DNA of 64,000 nucleotides from an uncultured Olsenella sp. (GCA_900316105.1 ONBR01000012.1:1-64000), one strand, 5' to 3'. Shown: positions 1-8,891, numbered from the stretch's first letter. Program-made: numbers and translations. The notes: generated by a model from the sequence alone, not told the origin.

Positions 1-2
1 AT

Positions 3-296
3 CGTTCCGCCATCACCAAGTTGTACGCGGATTTCCAGCCGGGTGAGCTGGTCAAGATTTATCCCAACACGGAGTTCATCTACCGCGAATATGTGGTGAT
101 GCAGCCCCTCCAGCGGAGCTATGCCATCACGGAAGACCGCATCCAGAGAATGCTGTCCGCCGGGAGTCTGTCCGGTCTTTACGACGAGGGCAAGGTCAAC
201 GAACTGCACACCATGCTTCAGGAATACTACGCTGCCCGCGGATGGGATGCGGACGGCGTTCCCACAGCAGAGAAGAGAAAAGAGCTGAATCTTTAA
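3..296 (+). CDS. Aldehyde:ferredoxin oxidoreductase, C-terminal end (partial)
   Basis: The reading frame is open from the window edge, so this is the last 97 codons of a larger gene; the first in-frame start-like codon (TTG at 21) is internal. The end of the protein, with 'EYYAARGWDADGVP' followed by a charged tail ending in ELNL, matches the usual C-terminus of tungsten-dependent aldehyde:ferredoxin oxidoreductases, which oxidise aldehydes to acids with ferredoxin in the cytoplasm of anaerobes. The cofactor-binding part lies outside the window and cannot be checked. The next gene begins 3 bases after the stop and starts with MoaD-like sequence, which fits an AOR operon because MoaD is the sulfur carrier for the pterin cofactor. 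Family assignment rests on the tail only. Confidence 0.7.
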   Translation, partial: RSAITKLYADFQPGELVKIYPNTEFIYREYVVMQPLQRSYAITEDRIQRMLSAGSLSGLYDEGKVNELHTMLQEYYAARGWDADGVPTAEKRKELNL

Positions 297-299
297 GAA

Positions 300-1259
300 A
301 TGAGGGTCAAATTCTTTGCATATCTGAGAGATCCGGAATATGCCGCCTGCAGGGAAGCCTACATCACAGGGGTCACCACGGTCCGGGAACTCGGATTCCG
401 CATCGGCGAGCTTTACGGGGAGCGTTTCCTGAACGAGGTCTATCGCGAGCACACTGGTCGCTGGTTCTACCACAACGTGCAGAGCGTTCGCGTCCTCGAC
501 GTTCTCTATGGGCGCAACCTCGCCCTGCAGACCCTGGATGGGGTCCTCTGCCACAACGGCGAGTTCGAGCAGCAGGTCTTTGAGACCAGCGGCCTTTTGG
601 ACTTTGACACCTTCGACCGTGTGGTGGAGGGCTGCTGGCAGGACGGCGGAGAGGCCATTGAACGGCTGCGTCCCATGACGCTTGAAGGTTGTGTCGTGCG
701 CGTCTCGGACATCATTGCCTATGTGGGCAAGGACCGTCAGGACGCCATCCGCGCGGGTCTTGTGGGCGAGGACAGCTTCGAGGACGGGTTGGGTGGGGCA
801 TATAACGCCTGGGCCCTCTCTGCCTTTGCCACCGACGTGGTCAACGCCTCCACCGGCAAGGATCGCATCGAGATGAGTGCTGCCGGCTTTTCTGAGCTCA
901 AGCGAGCGAAGCGGGAGAACTACGAGAAGATCTACGGCTCCGCCGAGGTCAATGGGGACCTACCCCGTGCCGTAGGGGAGCTCTTTGCCATGCTCTACGA
1001 CTACGAGCTCAAGGCCCTCGAGGAGGGTCGCGAGGAAGACCCCATCTTTACCGCTCACATCGAGCCGCTCCAGGAGCAGCTCGGACACTATGGGAAGAGC
1101 TACGTCTGGCAGGATGACCTTGACCAGACCGTCTGCGACTTCATCAGTGCCATGACCGACGACTACTTCGTCGCCCTCACCGAGCGCCTCTTTGCAGAGG
1201 CCAGGGACCTCTTTCCCAAACGCGGCTACTTTGACGGCGCGTCGCTGACGTTGGAATAA
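300..1259 (+). CDS. Chimeric protein: MoaD-like N-terminus joined to truncated HD-family phosphohydrolase
   Basis: 319 residues. Residues 1-43 (MRVKFFAYLRD... TVREL... LYGERF) read like the first half of the sulfur carrier MoaD, as expected beside an AOR gene. From residue 44 the protein reads like the rear part of an HD-domain dGTPase-like phosphohydrolase: 'HNVQSVRVLD', 'LQTLDGVLCHNGEFE' and 'MTLEGCVVRVSDIIAYVG' (Asp137, the usual last metal ligand). The HD half that carries the first His and the HD/GH motifs, normally about 125 residues, is missing, and so is the MoaD C-terminal Gly-Gly tail. The junction falls at GERF (codons at 417-428), a tetrapeptide found in both families at that point. 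It is most simply a deletion fusion, probably inactive as either enzyme. An assembly collapse is possible. Confidence 0.7.
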   Translation: MRVKFFAYLRDPEYAACREAYITGVTTVRELGFRIGELYGERFLNEVYREHTGRWFYHNVQSVRVLDVLYGRNLALQTLDGVLCHNGEFEQQVFETSGLLDFDTFDRVVEGCWQDGGEAIERLRPMTLEGCVVRVSDIIAYVGKDRQDAIRAGLVGEDSFEDGLGGAYNAWALSAFATDVVNASTGKDRIEMSAAGFSELKRAKRENYEKIYGSAEVNGDLPRAVGELFAMLYDYELKALEEGREEDPIFTAHIEPLQEQLGHYGKSYVWQDDLDQTVCDFISAMTDDYFVALTERLFAEARDLFPKRGYFDGASLTLE

Positions 1260-1347
1260 GGCAAACACACTAGCCACCCCTTGCGCCTGCGACGGGCGGC
1301 TGGGACAGGCGCCGTTGCAAATTCCTTTGAGGAGGGACCCCCACATC

Positions 1348-2790
1348 ATGCCCATGGATACGCTCTTCTCGGAATCCGAGCGCAGGACCCGCAAGGCCAA
1401 TGCGCCCCTGGCGGCCCGCATGCGGCCCCAGACCCTGCGTGACTACGTGGGACAGGAGAAGGCCGTGGGCCCAGGCTCCTGGCTCCGTCGCGCCATCGAG
1501 CACGACACCCTCTCGTCGGTGATCCTATACGGACCGGCGGGAACGGGAAAGACGACCCTTGCCCATGTGATAGCCAACACCACCCACGCCGAGTTCGTGG
1601 AGGTCTCTGCCGTCACGGGCACGGTCAAGGACCTGAGACGCGAGGTGGACGCCGCCGAGCACCGGCTCCTCATGCAGGGGAGACGCACGATCCTCTTTGT
1701 AGACGAGATCCACCGCTTCAACCGCTCCCAGCAGGATGCCCTCCTGCATGCCGTCGAAGACCGCACGGTGGTCCTCATAGGCGCGACCACCGAGAACCCC
1801 TACTTTGAGGTGAACTCCGCTCTGATCAGCAGGTCACGCGTGGTGGAGCTTGCGCCGCTCACCGATGATGACCTGCGCATGATTGTCCGCCATGCCCTCG
1901 AGAGCCCGGACGGCCTTGCGGGGGCCTTCACCCTTGCGGACGACGCCCTGGCCGAGATCGTGACTCTGGCTGGGGGAGACGCCCGCTCGGCCCTGACCTC
2001 GCTGGAGCTGGCAAGCCAGATGGCCCTCCCAGACGATGCCACCGTGGCTCCCGACGCGGCCCACCCCCTGGAAATCACCGCCGACCATGTGCTCGAGGCC
2101 AATCCTCGTCATGGCTTGAGCTACGACAAGTCCGGCGACATGCACTATGACATCATCTCGGCCTTCATCAAGTCCATGCGTGGAAGCGACCCGGACGCCG
2201 TCCTCTACTGGTTGGCCCGGATGATTGACGCGGGGGAGGACCCGAAGTTCATCGCCCGGCGCATTTTCATCCTGGCGTCGGAGGACATCGGCAACGCCGA
2301 TCCCCAGGCCATTCTGGTGGCCGAGGCGGCGTTCAAGGCAACGGAGGTCATCGGCTATCCCGAGTGCAGGATCAACCTTGCCCAGGCGGCGACCTATATG
2401 GCTCTGGCACCAAAGTCCAATGCGGCGGAGGCCGGTATCGATGCCGCCCTCAAGGAGGTCCGCGAGGGGCCACGCCGCGAGGTGCCCAGCTACCTGCGCG
2501 ACCGTCACCGTCCCGGCTCGGATGAGTACGGGGTCTATCGCTACCCGCATGACTATCCCGCAGGTTGGGTGGACCAGCGCTATCTGCCTGACGGGCTGGA
2601 GAAGGGGGCCTTCTATCGTCCCAGCCCCCGCGGTTGGGAGGCCTGGCGCATCGAGCAGACGGGCAGGGACCGCATGGGAATCCTGCCACGCCCCATCAAT
2701 TCCCAGTCCCGTGGGCAGGCCGATTTGGGGGAGCAAGGCGGCAAGGGTGACGCAGACGGCTCGAATGTATCCAGCGACGGTCGTGCCTAG
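1348..2790 (+). CDS. rarA: Replication-associated recombination protein A (RarA/MgsA AAA+ ATPase)
   Basis: 480 residues, cytoplasmic. RarA acts at stalled replication forks as a clamp-loader-like AAA+ ATPase. Visible motifs are Walker A 'GPAGTGKTTLAHV', Walker B 'ILFVDEIHRFN', sensor 1 'GATTENPYFEVN' and the family block 'ASEDIGNADPQA' followed by 'YPECRINLAQAATYMALAPKSN'. The start is the ATG at 1348, preceded by a strong GAGGAGGGA ribosome site at 1329-1337; the upstream TTG at 1315 has none. The C-terminus carries about 35 extra low-complexity residues beyond the usual end. Length is slightly above the common 430-450. Confidence 0.95.
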   Translation: MPMDTLFSESERRTRKANAPLAARMRPQTLRDYVGQEKAVGPGSWLRRAIEHDTLSSVILYGPAGTGKTTLAHVIANTTHAEFVEVSAVTGTVKDLRREVDAAEHRLLMQGRRTILFVDEIHRFNRSQQDALLHAVEDRTVVLIGATTENPYFEVNSALISRSRVVELAPLTDDDLRMIVRHALESPDGLAGAFTLADDALAEIVTLAGGDARSALTSLELASQMALPDDATVAPDAAHPLEITADHVLEANPRHGLSYDKSGDMHYDIISAFIKSMRGSDPDAVLYWLARMIDAGEDPKFIARRIFILASEDIGNADPQAILVAEAAFKATEVIGYPECRINLAQAATYMALAPKSNAAEAGIDAALKEVREGPRREVPSYLRDRHRPGSDEYGVYRYPHDYPAGWVDQRYLPDGLEKGAFYRPSPRGWEAWRIEQTGRDRMGILPRPINSQSRGQADLGEQGGKGDADGSNVSSDGRA

Positions 2791-2851
2791 CGCCCAGATG
2801 TCGCCTTGCCGAGCTTTTGGGTAGAATGGGGCAAGCCAAGAAATTACAGGT

Positions 2852-2868
2852 GACGCCAGGCTGGCGTC
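2852..2868. repeat. Short inverted repeat upstream of the DUF948 gene
   Basis: GACGCCAG and CTGGCGTC form a perfect 8-bp dyad around one G. It lies between rarA and the DUF948-like gene, just before that gene's ribosome site. A TAGAAT hexamer (2822-2827) upstream could be a -10 element but has no convincing -35. The dyad may be an operator or a leader hairpin; no T-run follows, so it is not an intrinsic terminator. Confidence 0.35.
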
Positions 2869-2893
2869 GTTGGAAAGAAAGAGGCTAGCCGTT

Positions 2894-3433
2894 ATGGATC
2901 CGCTGAAAGTTCTGTTGCTCGTCCTGGTCGCTGCCGGCGTGTGGGCTGTCGTTGAGCTTGCCCTGACCATTCGCAAGGCCCGTAGCTCCGTGGAAGAGAT
3001 CACGCGCTCGGCCAACGAGACCATCGAGCAGGTACAGCCCATCATCGCAAAGGCCGATGGCGTCATGGACGAGATCCAACCTGCGATAAAGAGGGTCGAT
3101 CCCCTGGTGGAGCGTGCCGGCGTCGTCGTGGACGAGGCCACCATCAGCCTCGACAAGGTCAATGGCATCCTGACGGACGTCTCGTCGGTTTCCGGTACGG
3201 CGGCTAACGTGTCTGGTGTTGTCGACCAGGTGGCAAACAACGCCGCTTCGGGTGTCAACGACGTGATCAACCGTCTGCGCGGCAAGGCGGCTCCCGAGCC
3301 TGCCCGCATTGCCGAGGGCGAGGAGGCTGGCTCCGACGAGTCTGCCCCCAAGCGCGCCACTCCCGCAGCTGGCAAGGACAGGGCTTACATTACCTATGAC
3401 TCTGCCGACGAGGGTGCCGAGGACAAGGACTAG
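2894..3433 (+). CDS. DUF948-like membrane-anchored protein
   Basis: 179 residues. The N-terminus has one hydrophobic segment (about residues 4-22, 'VLLLVLVAAGVWAVVELAL'). An alternating, mostly helical region follows ('SVEEITRSANETIEQVQPIIAKADGVMDEIQP'), resembling DUF948 and methyl-accepting-type coiled coils, and then an acidic/Ala-rich tail from about residue 130. The start is ATG 2894, with an AAAGAAAGAGG ribosome site. Proteins of this group (B. subtilis YtxG type) are membrane-associated and of unknown or stress-related function. Here it sits 32 bases ahead of an anti-sigma/sigma pair, which makes a general-stress link plausible but unproven. Confidence 0.65.
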   Translation: MDPLKVLLLVLVAAGVWAVVELALTIRKARSSVEEITRSANETIEQVQPIIAKADGVMDEIQPAIKRVDPLVERAGVVVDEATISLDKVNGILTDVSSVSGTAANVSGVVDQVANNAASGVNDVINRLRGKAAPEPARIAEGEEAGSDESAPKRATPAAGKDRAYITYDSADEGAEDKD

Positions 3434-3465
3434 CCTCTTCGAGGTTGGATGAGGAGTAGCGTTTC

Positions 3466-3852
3466 ATGGAAGAAAAGATCGTCAGCCTGAGCGTGCCTGC
3501 CGAGACGGGCTATGCGCGCTCGGTCCGAATGTTGGCGGCAAACCTTGCCGTGGTGAGCGGCCTGGGCATCGACGACGTCGAGGATGTCCGTATGGCAGCA
3601 GAGGAGGGCTTCGTCTATAGCTGCGCCACGGGTCCCGACCGCTGCGACATCAGCTTTACCCTTGGCCAGGGAGAGGTTGCGATCGACTTTGGCCTAGGCG
3701 ATGCGAAGGATGAGCAGGTGGAGGCTGCGGGCTTCGACATCAGCATGGCCGAGCTCCTGCTGTCTGCCGTCTGCGATGATTTCGTGATCACGGACGAGGA
3801 TACCCTTCACCTGGTAAAGAAGGCCAGCGAGTTGGGCGGTGCAGATGCCTAG
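3466..3852 (+). CDS. RsbW/SpoIIAB-like anti-sigma factor (HATPase)
   Basis: 128 residues, about the size of anti-sigma serine kinases. 'VPAETGYARSVRMLAANLA' and 'VEDVRMAAEEGFVYSCATG' correspond to the first strand and the N-box region of GHKL ATPases (the typical N-box is E..N...HA; here it is E-G-F-V, without the canonical Asn). The G-boxes are weak, so ATP binding and kinase activity are uncertain. It overlaps the sigma factor gene by 8 bases (start chosen at 3845), which implies translational coupling and a partner-switching pair. No RsbV/SpoIIAA antagonist gene is present nearby. Confidence 0.75.
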   Translation: MEEKIVSLSVPAETGYARSVRMLAANLAVVSGLGIDDVEDVRMAAEEGFVYSCATGPDRCDISFTLGQGEVAIDFGLGDAKDEQVEAAGFDISMAELLLSAVCDDFVITDEDTLHLVKKASELGGADA

Positions 3853-4711
3853 CATGGATGCGAAGGCAGGCACTGACCCCAAGGACAAGACGGGCGCCGA
3901 GCGCACGCGTCCAGCGCGTCGCAGGCTTTCGCGTAGGGTCCCAAAAGGCAAGCTTGCCTGGGACAAGGACAGGACGCGCGAGCTCTTTCGTCGGTACAAG
4001 GAGGAGGGGGACGAGGACGCCCGCCAGCAACTGGTGATGAGCCACCTCAACCTCGTGCGCTTCCTGGCTTCAAAGTACAAGAGCAGGGGAGAACCCCTGG
4101 ACGACCTCATCCAGGTGGGTACCATCGGCCTGATCAAGGCGGTGGACCGCTTTGATCCCGCCCGAGGGCTTGAGTTCACGACCTTCGCGACACCCACCAT
4201 CATGGGCGAGATTCGCCGTCATTTCCGCGACAAGGGCTGGTCCGTTCGTGTTCCGCGCCGCCTGCAGGAGCTGTCGAACAAGGTAAACCAGACCAAGGAG
4301 CAGCTGACCAAGGACCTTCACCGCGAGCCGTCGGTCGAGGAGGTTGCCCAGCACCTGGGCGTGACCGTCGACGAGGTGCTCGAGGCCATGGAGTCCTCCA
4401 GCGCCTACAGCTCCGTACCCCTGGAAAGCCCCGGCGCCTCCGCGGACGACGACGCCCCGTCCATCCTGGACCGCTATGCATCCGAGGACAAGGACCTCAC
4501 GAGCTCCGATGACCGCATGGCCATCGAGGAGGCCATGCGTGACTTCTCGCCGCGCGAGCAGGAGATAATCAGCATGCGCTTCATCGAGGGTCTCACCCAG
4601 GTGGAGATTGCACAGAAGCTGGGCATCTCCCAGGTGCAGGTCTCGCGCCTCCTACGTCGCACCCTCAAAAAGCTCCAAGAGAAGATCGACCCCGAGGGGG
4701 CAGGTCTCTGA
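3845..4711 (+). CDS. RNA polymerase sigma factor, SigB/SigF/SigG family
   Basis: 288 residues. After a basic N-terminal 40 residues come region 2 ('QQLVMSHLNLVRFLASKYKSRGEPLDDLIQVGTIGL'; 'GLEFTTFATPTIMGEIRRHFRD' for -10 recognition), region 3 ('PRRLQELSNKVNQTKEQLT', 'VAQHLGVTVDEVLEAME') and region 4 ('FSPREQEIISMRFIEGLTQVEIAQKLGISQVQVSRLLRR'). The 'TIMGEIRRHFRDKGW' block is typical of the stress/sporulation sigma group. An ATG at 3845 overlaps the upstream stop; another ATG at 3854 and a GTG at 3839 are alternatives. It is probably held by the upstream RsbW-like protein. The genome may use it for envelope or general stress. Confidence 0.9.
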   Translation: MPSMDAKAGTDPKDKTGAERTRPARRRLSRRVPKGKLAWDKDRTRELFRRYKEEGDEDARQQLVMSHLNLVRFLASKYKSRGEPLDDLIQVGTIGLIKAVDRFDPARGLEFTTFATPTIMGEIRRHFRDKGWSVRVPRRLQELSNKVNQTKEQLTKDLHREPSVEEVAQHLGVTVDEVLEAMESSSAYSSVPLESPGASADDDAPSILDRYASEDKDLTSSDDRMAIEEAMRDFSPREQEIISMRFIEGLTQVEIAQKLGISQVQVSRLLRRTLKKLQEKIDPEGAGL

Positions 4712-4751
4712 TGGCGATGTCTGATGCCCACGGATCGTTCGAGGGGTGTGC

Positions 4752-6083
4752 ATGAGCTTGTCACAAGATGCGGGAGAGGACAGGAGCCAGAAATACCAGA
4801 AGGCAAGGGACCTGGCCGTCAGGGTTTGGGCGGCAATCGGTCTCTGCATTCTCTTTGTTGTGGCGGTCAGGCTCCTGGGCTACATCTGGCCTGCCGTGGA
4901 GCTCCTGCTCGTAGGCATCATCGTAGGCTTCATCTGCAGCCCCATCGTCAACGCCCTGGAGCGCCATGGCGTGGGAAGGGCCCTGGGCTCCCTGATCGCC
5001 CTTCTGGTGGTGCTGGGGATTTTCGTGGCCGTCATCGTGCTTTTGGCTCCACCCTTCGTGGCCCAGCTCATCGAGGTCCTGCGTCGGGTTCCCATCTACA
5101 CCCAGCAGCTCCAGGACGCCCTCAATTCCTTCTGGGAGAACTTTGGCAACTCGGACACTGCCGGCGTCCAGGAGAGCGTCAACCAGTACGTGAATACCTT
5201 TGCGGGCGTGGGCACGGCCGCCTCATCGAAGCTCGTCGAGCGACTGAGCAGTGGCATCGTCAGCAATGTGGTCAGCACGGTCAACCATGTCTTTACCTTC
5301 TTCCTGGGCCTGGTCGTGGCCTACTGGAGCGCAAAGGACTATCCCGTGATAGCTCGTGAGTTCTCCCTGATCGCCGGCCCCAAGCACTCCGACGAGCTCT
5401 CGGTCGTCCTGGCCGTTATTTCTCGTGCCATGGGCGGCTATATGCGAGGCATCGTGATCACCTCTACGGTGGGAGGCATCCTTTCCTTCCTGGGCTTCAC
5501 GCTCATCGGTCACCCCTATGCCGGGCTCATGGGCATCACCGTGGGCATTTTCCACTTCGTTCCGGTCATCGGCCCCTGGCTGGCGGCGGGCCTGTCCGCC
5601 CTCCTGGCCCTCTTTGTCTCGCCCTGGCTCGCGGTCGCCTCCATCCTCGTGTCAGTGGTCGCCCAGAACGTCACGGACAACCTCATCTCGCCTTTGGTCA
5701 TGCGCTCTGCGGTAAAGATTCACCCCGTGCTCTCGCTCTTTGGCATCGTCCTGGGTAGCGCCGTGGGTGGCGTCCTGGGAATGGCCTTGGCCATCCCCCT
5801 GACGGCGGCGGTCAGGTCCCTCTTTGTCTATTACTTCGAGCGAAGGAGCGGACGTCAGCTGGTCAGTTACGATGGCGCCCTCTTCAAGTCCACTCCCTAC
5901 GTGAACGAGTCGGGGAAGCTCGAACCCTCCTACGATGCCCTCGACGATGACAAGTACTTTGAGTCCACCCTGCTTGTGAACCCCGAGAACCCTCCCATCG
6001 CCCATCCCGCCGAACGCCCAGTGGGCAGCAGGCCCAGCCTACGGAACCGCATCGCGGACCGAAGGAGGAAGTCCGACGACTAG
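4752..6083 (+). CDS. AI-2E family transporter (YdbO/TqsA-like permease)
   Basis: 443 residues, inner-membrane protein with about eight hydrophobic segments. These include two N-terminal helices, 'LGSLIALLVVLGIFVAVIVLL', and a cluster from residue 235 to 360 with the family block 'PYAGLMGITVGIFHFVPVIGPWLAA' and 'NLISPLVMRSAVKIHPVLSLFGIVLG'. The family includes autoinducer exporters and Na+/H+ antiporters, so substrate cannot be told. The C-terminal 80 residues are hydrophilic and end in a basic run. ATG 4752 follows a GTG at 4746 in the same frame; the short GAGGGG at 4741-4746 supports 4752. It lies 40 bases after the sigma gene and may be in the same transcript. Confidence 0.9.
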   Translation: MSLSQDAGEDRSQKYQKARDLAVRVWAAIGLCILFVVAVRLLGYIWPAVELLLVGIIVGFICSPIVNALERHGVGRALGSLIALLVVLGIFVAVIVLLAPPFVAQLIEVLRRVPIYTQQLQDALNSFWENFGNSDTAGVQESVNQYVNTFAGVGTAASSKLVERLSSGIVSNVVSTVNHVFTFFLGLVVAYWSAKDYPVIAREFSLIAGPKHSDELSVVLAVISRAMGGYMRGIVITSTVGGILSFLGFTLIGHPYAGLMGITVGIFHFVPVIGPWLAAGLSALLALFVSPWLAVASILVSVVAQNVTDNLISPLVMRSAVKIHPVLSLFGIVLGSAVGGVLGMALAIPLTAAVRSLFVYYFERRSGRQLVSYDGALFKSTPYVNESGKLEPSYDALDDDKYFESTLLVNPENPPIAHPAERPVGSRPSLRNRIADRRRKSDD

Positions 6084-6141
6084 GGAGGCGCCTCGCGCAG
6101 CAGGTGGCTCCATGTCCCCTTTGTCGGGATGGGACTTGAGC

Positions 6142-6170
6142 TTCGATTTTCCGCTCTCTACGTTTACTAT
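6142..6170 (+). promoter_or_regulatory. Candidate promoter for alaS
   Basis: TTCGAT (6142-6147) and TACTAT (6165-6170) are separated by 17 bases in the gap between the permease gene and alaS. The leader of about 45 bases contains a small GCACG/CGTGC hairpin. No T-box specifier or antiterminator structure was recognised. Moderate match only. Confidence 0.4.
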
Positions 6171-6218
6171 GTAATGGTTTGGTTGCACGCGCTTCGTGCG
6201 CTGGCAGTGAGGAGAATC

Positions 6219-8873
6219 ATGAGTAGCGCTGACTACAAGACTATGACTACCGCGGAGATCCGCGACGACTTCCTGAAGTTCTTCGAGAGCAAGGGCTGCA
6301 AGCTCTATCCCTCTTCCTCCCTCATCCCCGAGGATCCCTCCCTGCTTCTTGCCAATGCAGGCATGAACCAGTTCAAGGAGTACTACCAGGGCGCAAAGAC
6401 TATGGCCGAGATCGGTGCGACCTCCTGCCAGAAGTGCCTGCGCACCAACGACATTGACAACATTGGCGATGCTCGTCACCTCTCCTTCTTTGAGATGCTG
6501 GGCAACTTCTCCTTTGGTGGCTACACCAAGGAGGACGCCATCACCTGGGCATACGAGTTCATGACCAGTCCCGAGCATCTGGGTCTGCCCGAGGACCGCC
6601 TCTACATGACCGTCTTTGAGGACGACGACGAGGCTATCGAGCTCTGGCACAAGCAGGGCGTGGACTACGACCACATCTCCCGTCTGGGCGAGGAGGACAA
6701 CTTCTGGGCTGCCGGCCCCACCGGCCCCTGCGGTCCCTGCTCCGAGATCTACTTTGACCAGGGCCCCGAGTTCGAGGGCGAGAAGCCGGGCGACGACGGT
6801 GATCGCTACCTGGAGTTCTGGAACCTCGTCTTCACCCAGTACGACCGCCAGGAGGACGGCTCCATGCCCGAGCTGCCCCACCGCAACATCGATACCGGCA
6901 TGGGCCTGGAGCGCATGGCTGCCATCATGCAGCACCAGGGCTCCAACTACGAGGGCGACGTCCTGCGCACCCTCATCGCCCTGGGCGAGAAGCTGGCGGG
7001 GGTCGAGTACCACAAGGACGAGAAGACCGACAAGTCCCTGCGCATCGTGGCCGACCACTCCCGCGCCGTCACCTTCATGATCGGCGATGGCATCCTGCCT
7101 TCCAACGAGGGCCGCGGCTACGTCCTGCGCCGTCTCCTCCGTCGTGCCGTCTACCACGGTCGTCTCATGGGCATCAAGGGGGCCTTCCTCAAGACCTACT
7201 CCCATGAGGTTACCCATCTGATGGGCGACGTCTATCCTGCCCTGACCGAGAACCAGGCCCTCATCGACGGCATCATCGATGCGGAGGAGGAGCGCTTCTC
7301 CGCCACCTTGGATGCTGGCGAGCAGAGCCTCCAGGTGGAGCTGGAGAAGCTGGGCGAGGGCGCTGTCCTCTCTGGCGAGGTCGCCTTCAAGCTCCACGAC
7401 ACCTATGGCTTCCCCATCGACCTCACGCGCGAGATCGCCGAGGGCCAGGGCCATTCCGTGGACATGGATTCCTTCAACGAGCAGATGGAGGCCCAGAAGG
7501 AGCGCGCCCGCCAGAGTGCCAACCGCGACGCCTGGGGTAAGGCTGCCACCGTCTGGGTGAGCCTCTCTGACCGTCTGGACGAGACCGAGTTCTGCGGTTA
7601 TGACTCCGACGTCTGCGAGGGTGCCAAGGTCCTGGCCATCGTGGACGAGGACGGCAACGAGGTCCAGGAGGCCCAGACCGGTGACAAGGTCGAGGTCGTT
7701 CTGGACAAGACCAGCTTCTACGGCGAGATGGGCGGTCAGGTGGGCGACACCGGAAAGCTCGTCGCCGACCAGACCAGCCTGACCGTCACCGACACCAAGC
7801 ACCAGGAGGGCGGCATCGTCGCTCACGTGGCCGAGGTCACTGCTGGTCAGCTGAAACTAGGCGACATCGTGGACGCCGTCGTGGACCACGGCCGTCGTGA
7901 GCTCATCCGCCGCAACCACACCGCCACCCACCTCCTGGACGCAGCCCTCAAGCAGGTCCTGGGCGACCACGTGAGCCAGGCAGGCTCTCTGGTGGCACCC
8001 GACCGCCTGCGCTTCGACTTCACCCACTTCGAGGCCATGACCGCCGACGAGATTCAGCGCGTCGAGGGCATTGTGAACGCCGAGATCTTTGCCGCCGAGC
8101 CCGTCGTCACCAAGGTCATGTCCCTGGACGAGGCCAAGGCCTCCGGTGCCGTCGCCCTCTTTGGCGAGAAGTACGGAGACGTGGTGCGTGTCGTCTCCAC
8201 TGGTGAGGGCGACAAGCACTTCTCCAGCGAGCTCTGTGGTGGTACCCACGCGCGCAACACTGCCGACCTGGGCCTCTTCAAGATCGTCTCCGAGGGCTCC
8301 GTGGGCTCCAACGCCCGTCGTCTGGAGGCCGTGACCTCTGCCGGCGCCATCGAGTACGTGGACGAGCGTCTGTCAACCCTCGATGAGGCTGCCGCAAAGC
8401 TCAAGTGCCGTCCCGCGGACCTGGTGAGCCGCATCGAGTCCCTGGAGAAGGACCTGCGCGAGACAAAGAAGCAGCTCTCCGAGGCTGCCTTTGGTGCCTC
8501 CAATGACCAGCTGGCCCAGGCCATCAAGGACGCCGTCCAGTTGGATGGCTATCGTTGCGTGTTCGCAAAGCTCGAGGGTCCCTCGGGTAAGGAGCTCCGC
8601 AAGGTGTGGGACAACATCCGCGAGGGCATGGGCGAGGGCCCCGTGGCTTGCTTCGTAGCCTCCGCCACCTCTGACGGCAAGGTAGCCCTCCTGGCAGCCG
8701 CTACTGACGCCGCCGTCAAGGCTGGCTTTGCCGCTGGCAACGTGATCAAGTCCGTGGCCGAGAAGGTCGGCGGCCGTGGTGGTGGCCGTCCCAACATGGC
8801 TCAGGCCGGCGGATCCGATCCCGCAGGTATCGATGACGCCATCCAGGCTGCCAAGGAGCTTCTTGGCGCCTAG
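6219..8873 (+). CDS. alaS: Alanyl-tRNA synthetase
   Basis: 884 residues, normal length. It charges tRNA-Ala in the cytoplasm. Class II core motifs are 'FFESKGCKLYPSSSLIPEDPSLL', 'ANAGMNQFKEYY' and 'FWNLVFTQYDR'. The editing domain metal sites are 'HTATHLL' and 'CGGTHARNT', and the C-terminal DHHA1 domain carries 'GGRGGGRPNMAQAGG'. Start ATG 6219 follows a GTGAGGAGA site; the open frame continues upstream to 6129 without a ribosome site. Codon use is strongly biased to C/G-ending codons, consistent with a highly expressed housekeeping gene. Confidence 0.98.
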   Translation: MSSADYKTMTTAEIRDDFLKFFESKGCKLYPSSSLIPEDPSLLLANAGMNQFKEYYQGAKTMAEIGATSCQKCLRTNDIDNIGDARHLSFFEMLGNFSFGGYTKEDAITWAYEFMTSPEHLGLPEDRLYMTVFEDDDEAIELWHKQGVDYDHISRLGEEDNFWAAGPTGPCGPCSEIYFDQGPEFEGEKPGDDGDRYLEFWNLVFTQYDRQEDGSMPELPHRNIDTGMGLERMAAIMQHQGSNYEGDVLRTLIALGEKLAGVEYHKDEKTDKSLRIVADHSRAVTFMIGDGILPSNEGRGYVLRRLLRRAVYHGRLMGIKGAFLKTYSHEVTHLMGDVYPALTENQALIDGIIDAEEERFSATLDAGEQSLQVELEKLGEGAVLSGEVAFKLHDTYGFPIDLTREIAEGQGHSVDMDSFNEQMEAQKERARQSANRDAWGKAATVWVSLSDRLDETEFCGYDSDVCEGAKVLAIVDEDGNEVQEAQTGDKVEVVLDKTSFYGEMGGQVGDTGKLVADQTSLTVTDTKHQEGGIVAHVAEVTAGQLKLGDIVDAVVDHGRRELIRRNHTATHLLDAALKQVLGDHVSQAGSLVAPDRLRFDFTHFEAMTADEIQRVEGIVNAEIFAAEPVVTKVMSLDEAKASGAVALFGEKYGDVVRVVSTGEGDKHFSSELCGGTHARNTADLGLFKIVSEGSVGSNARRLEAVTSAGAIEYVDERLSTLDEAAAKLKCRPADLVSRIESLEKDLRETKKQLSEAAFGASNDQLAQAIKDAVQLDGYRCVFAKLEGPSGKELRKVWDNIREGMGEGPVACFVASATSDGKVALLAAATDAAVKAGFAAGNVIKSVAEKVGGRGGGRPNMAQAGGSDPAGIDDAIQAAKELLGA

Positions 8874-8891
8874 CGCAGATGGGACGGACGC

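Noticed and set aside
6084..6218. T-box riboswitch upstream of alaS
   Set aside because: No T-box sequence, antiterminator pair or terminator stem was found in the 135-base leader.
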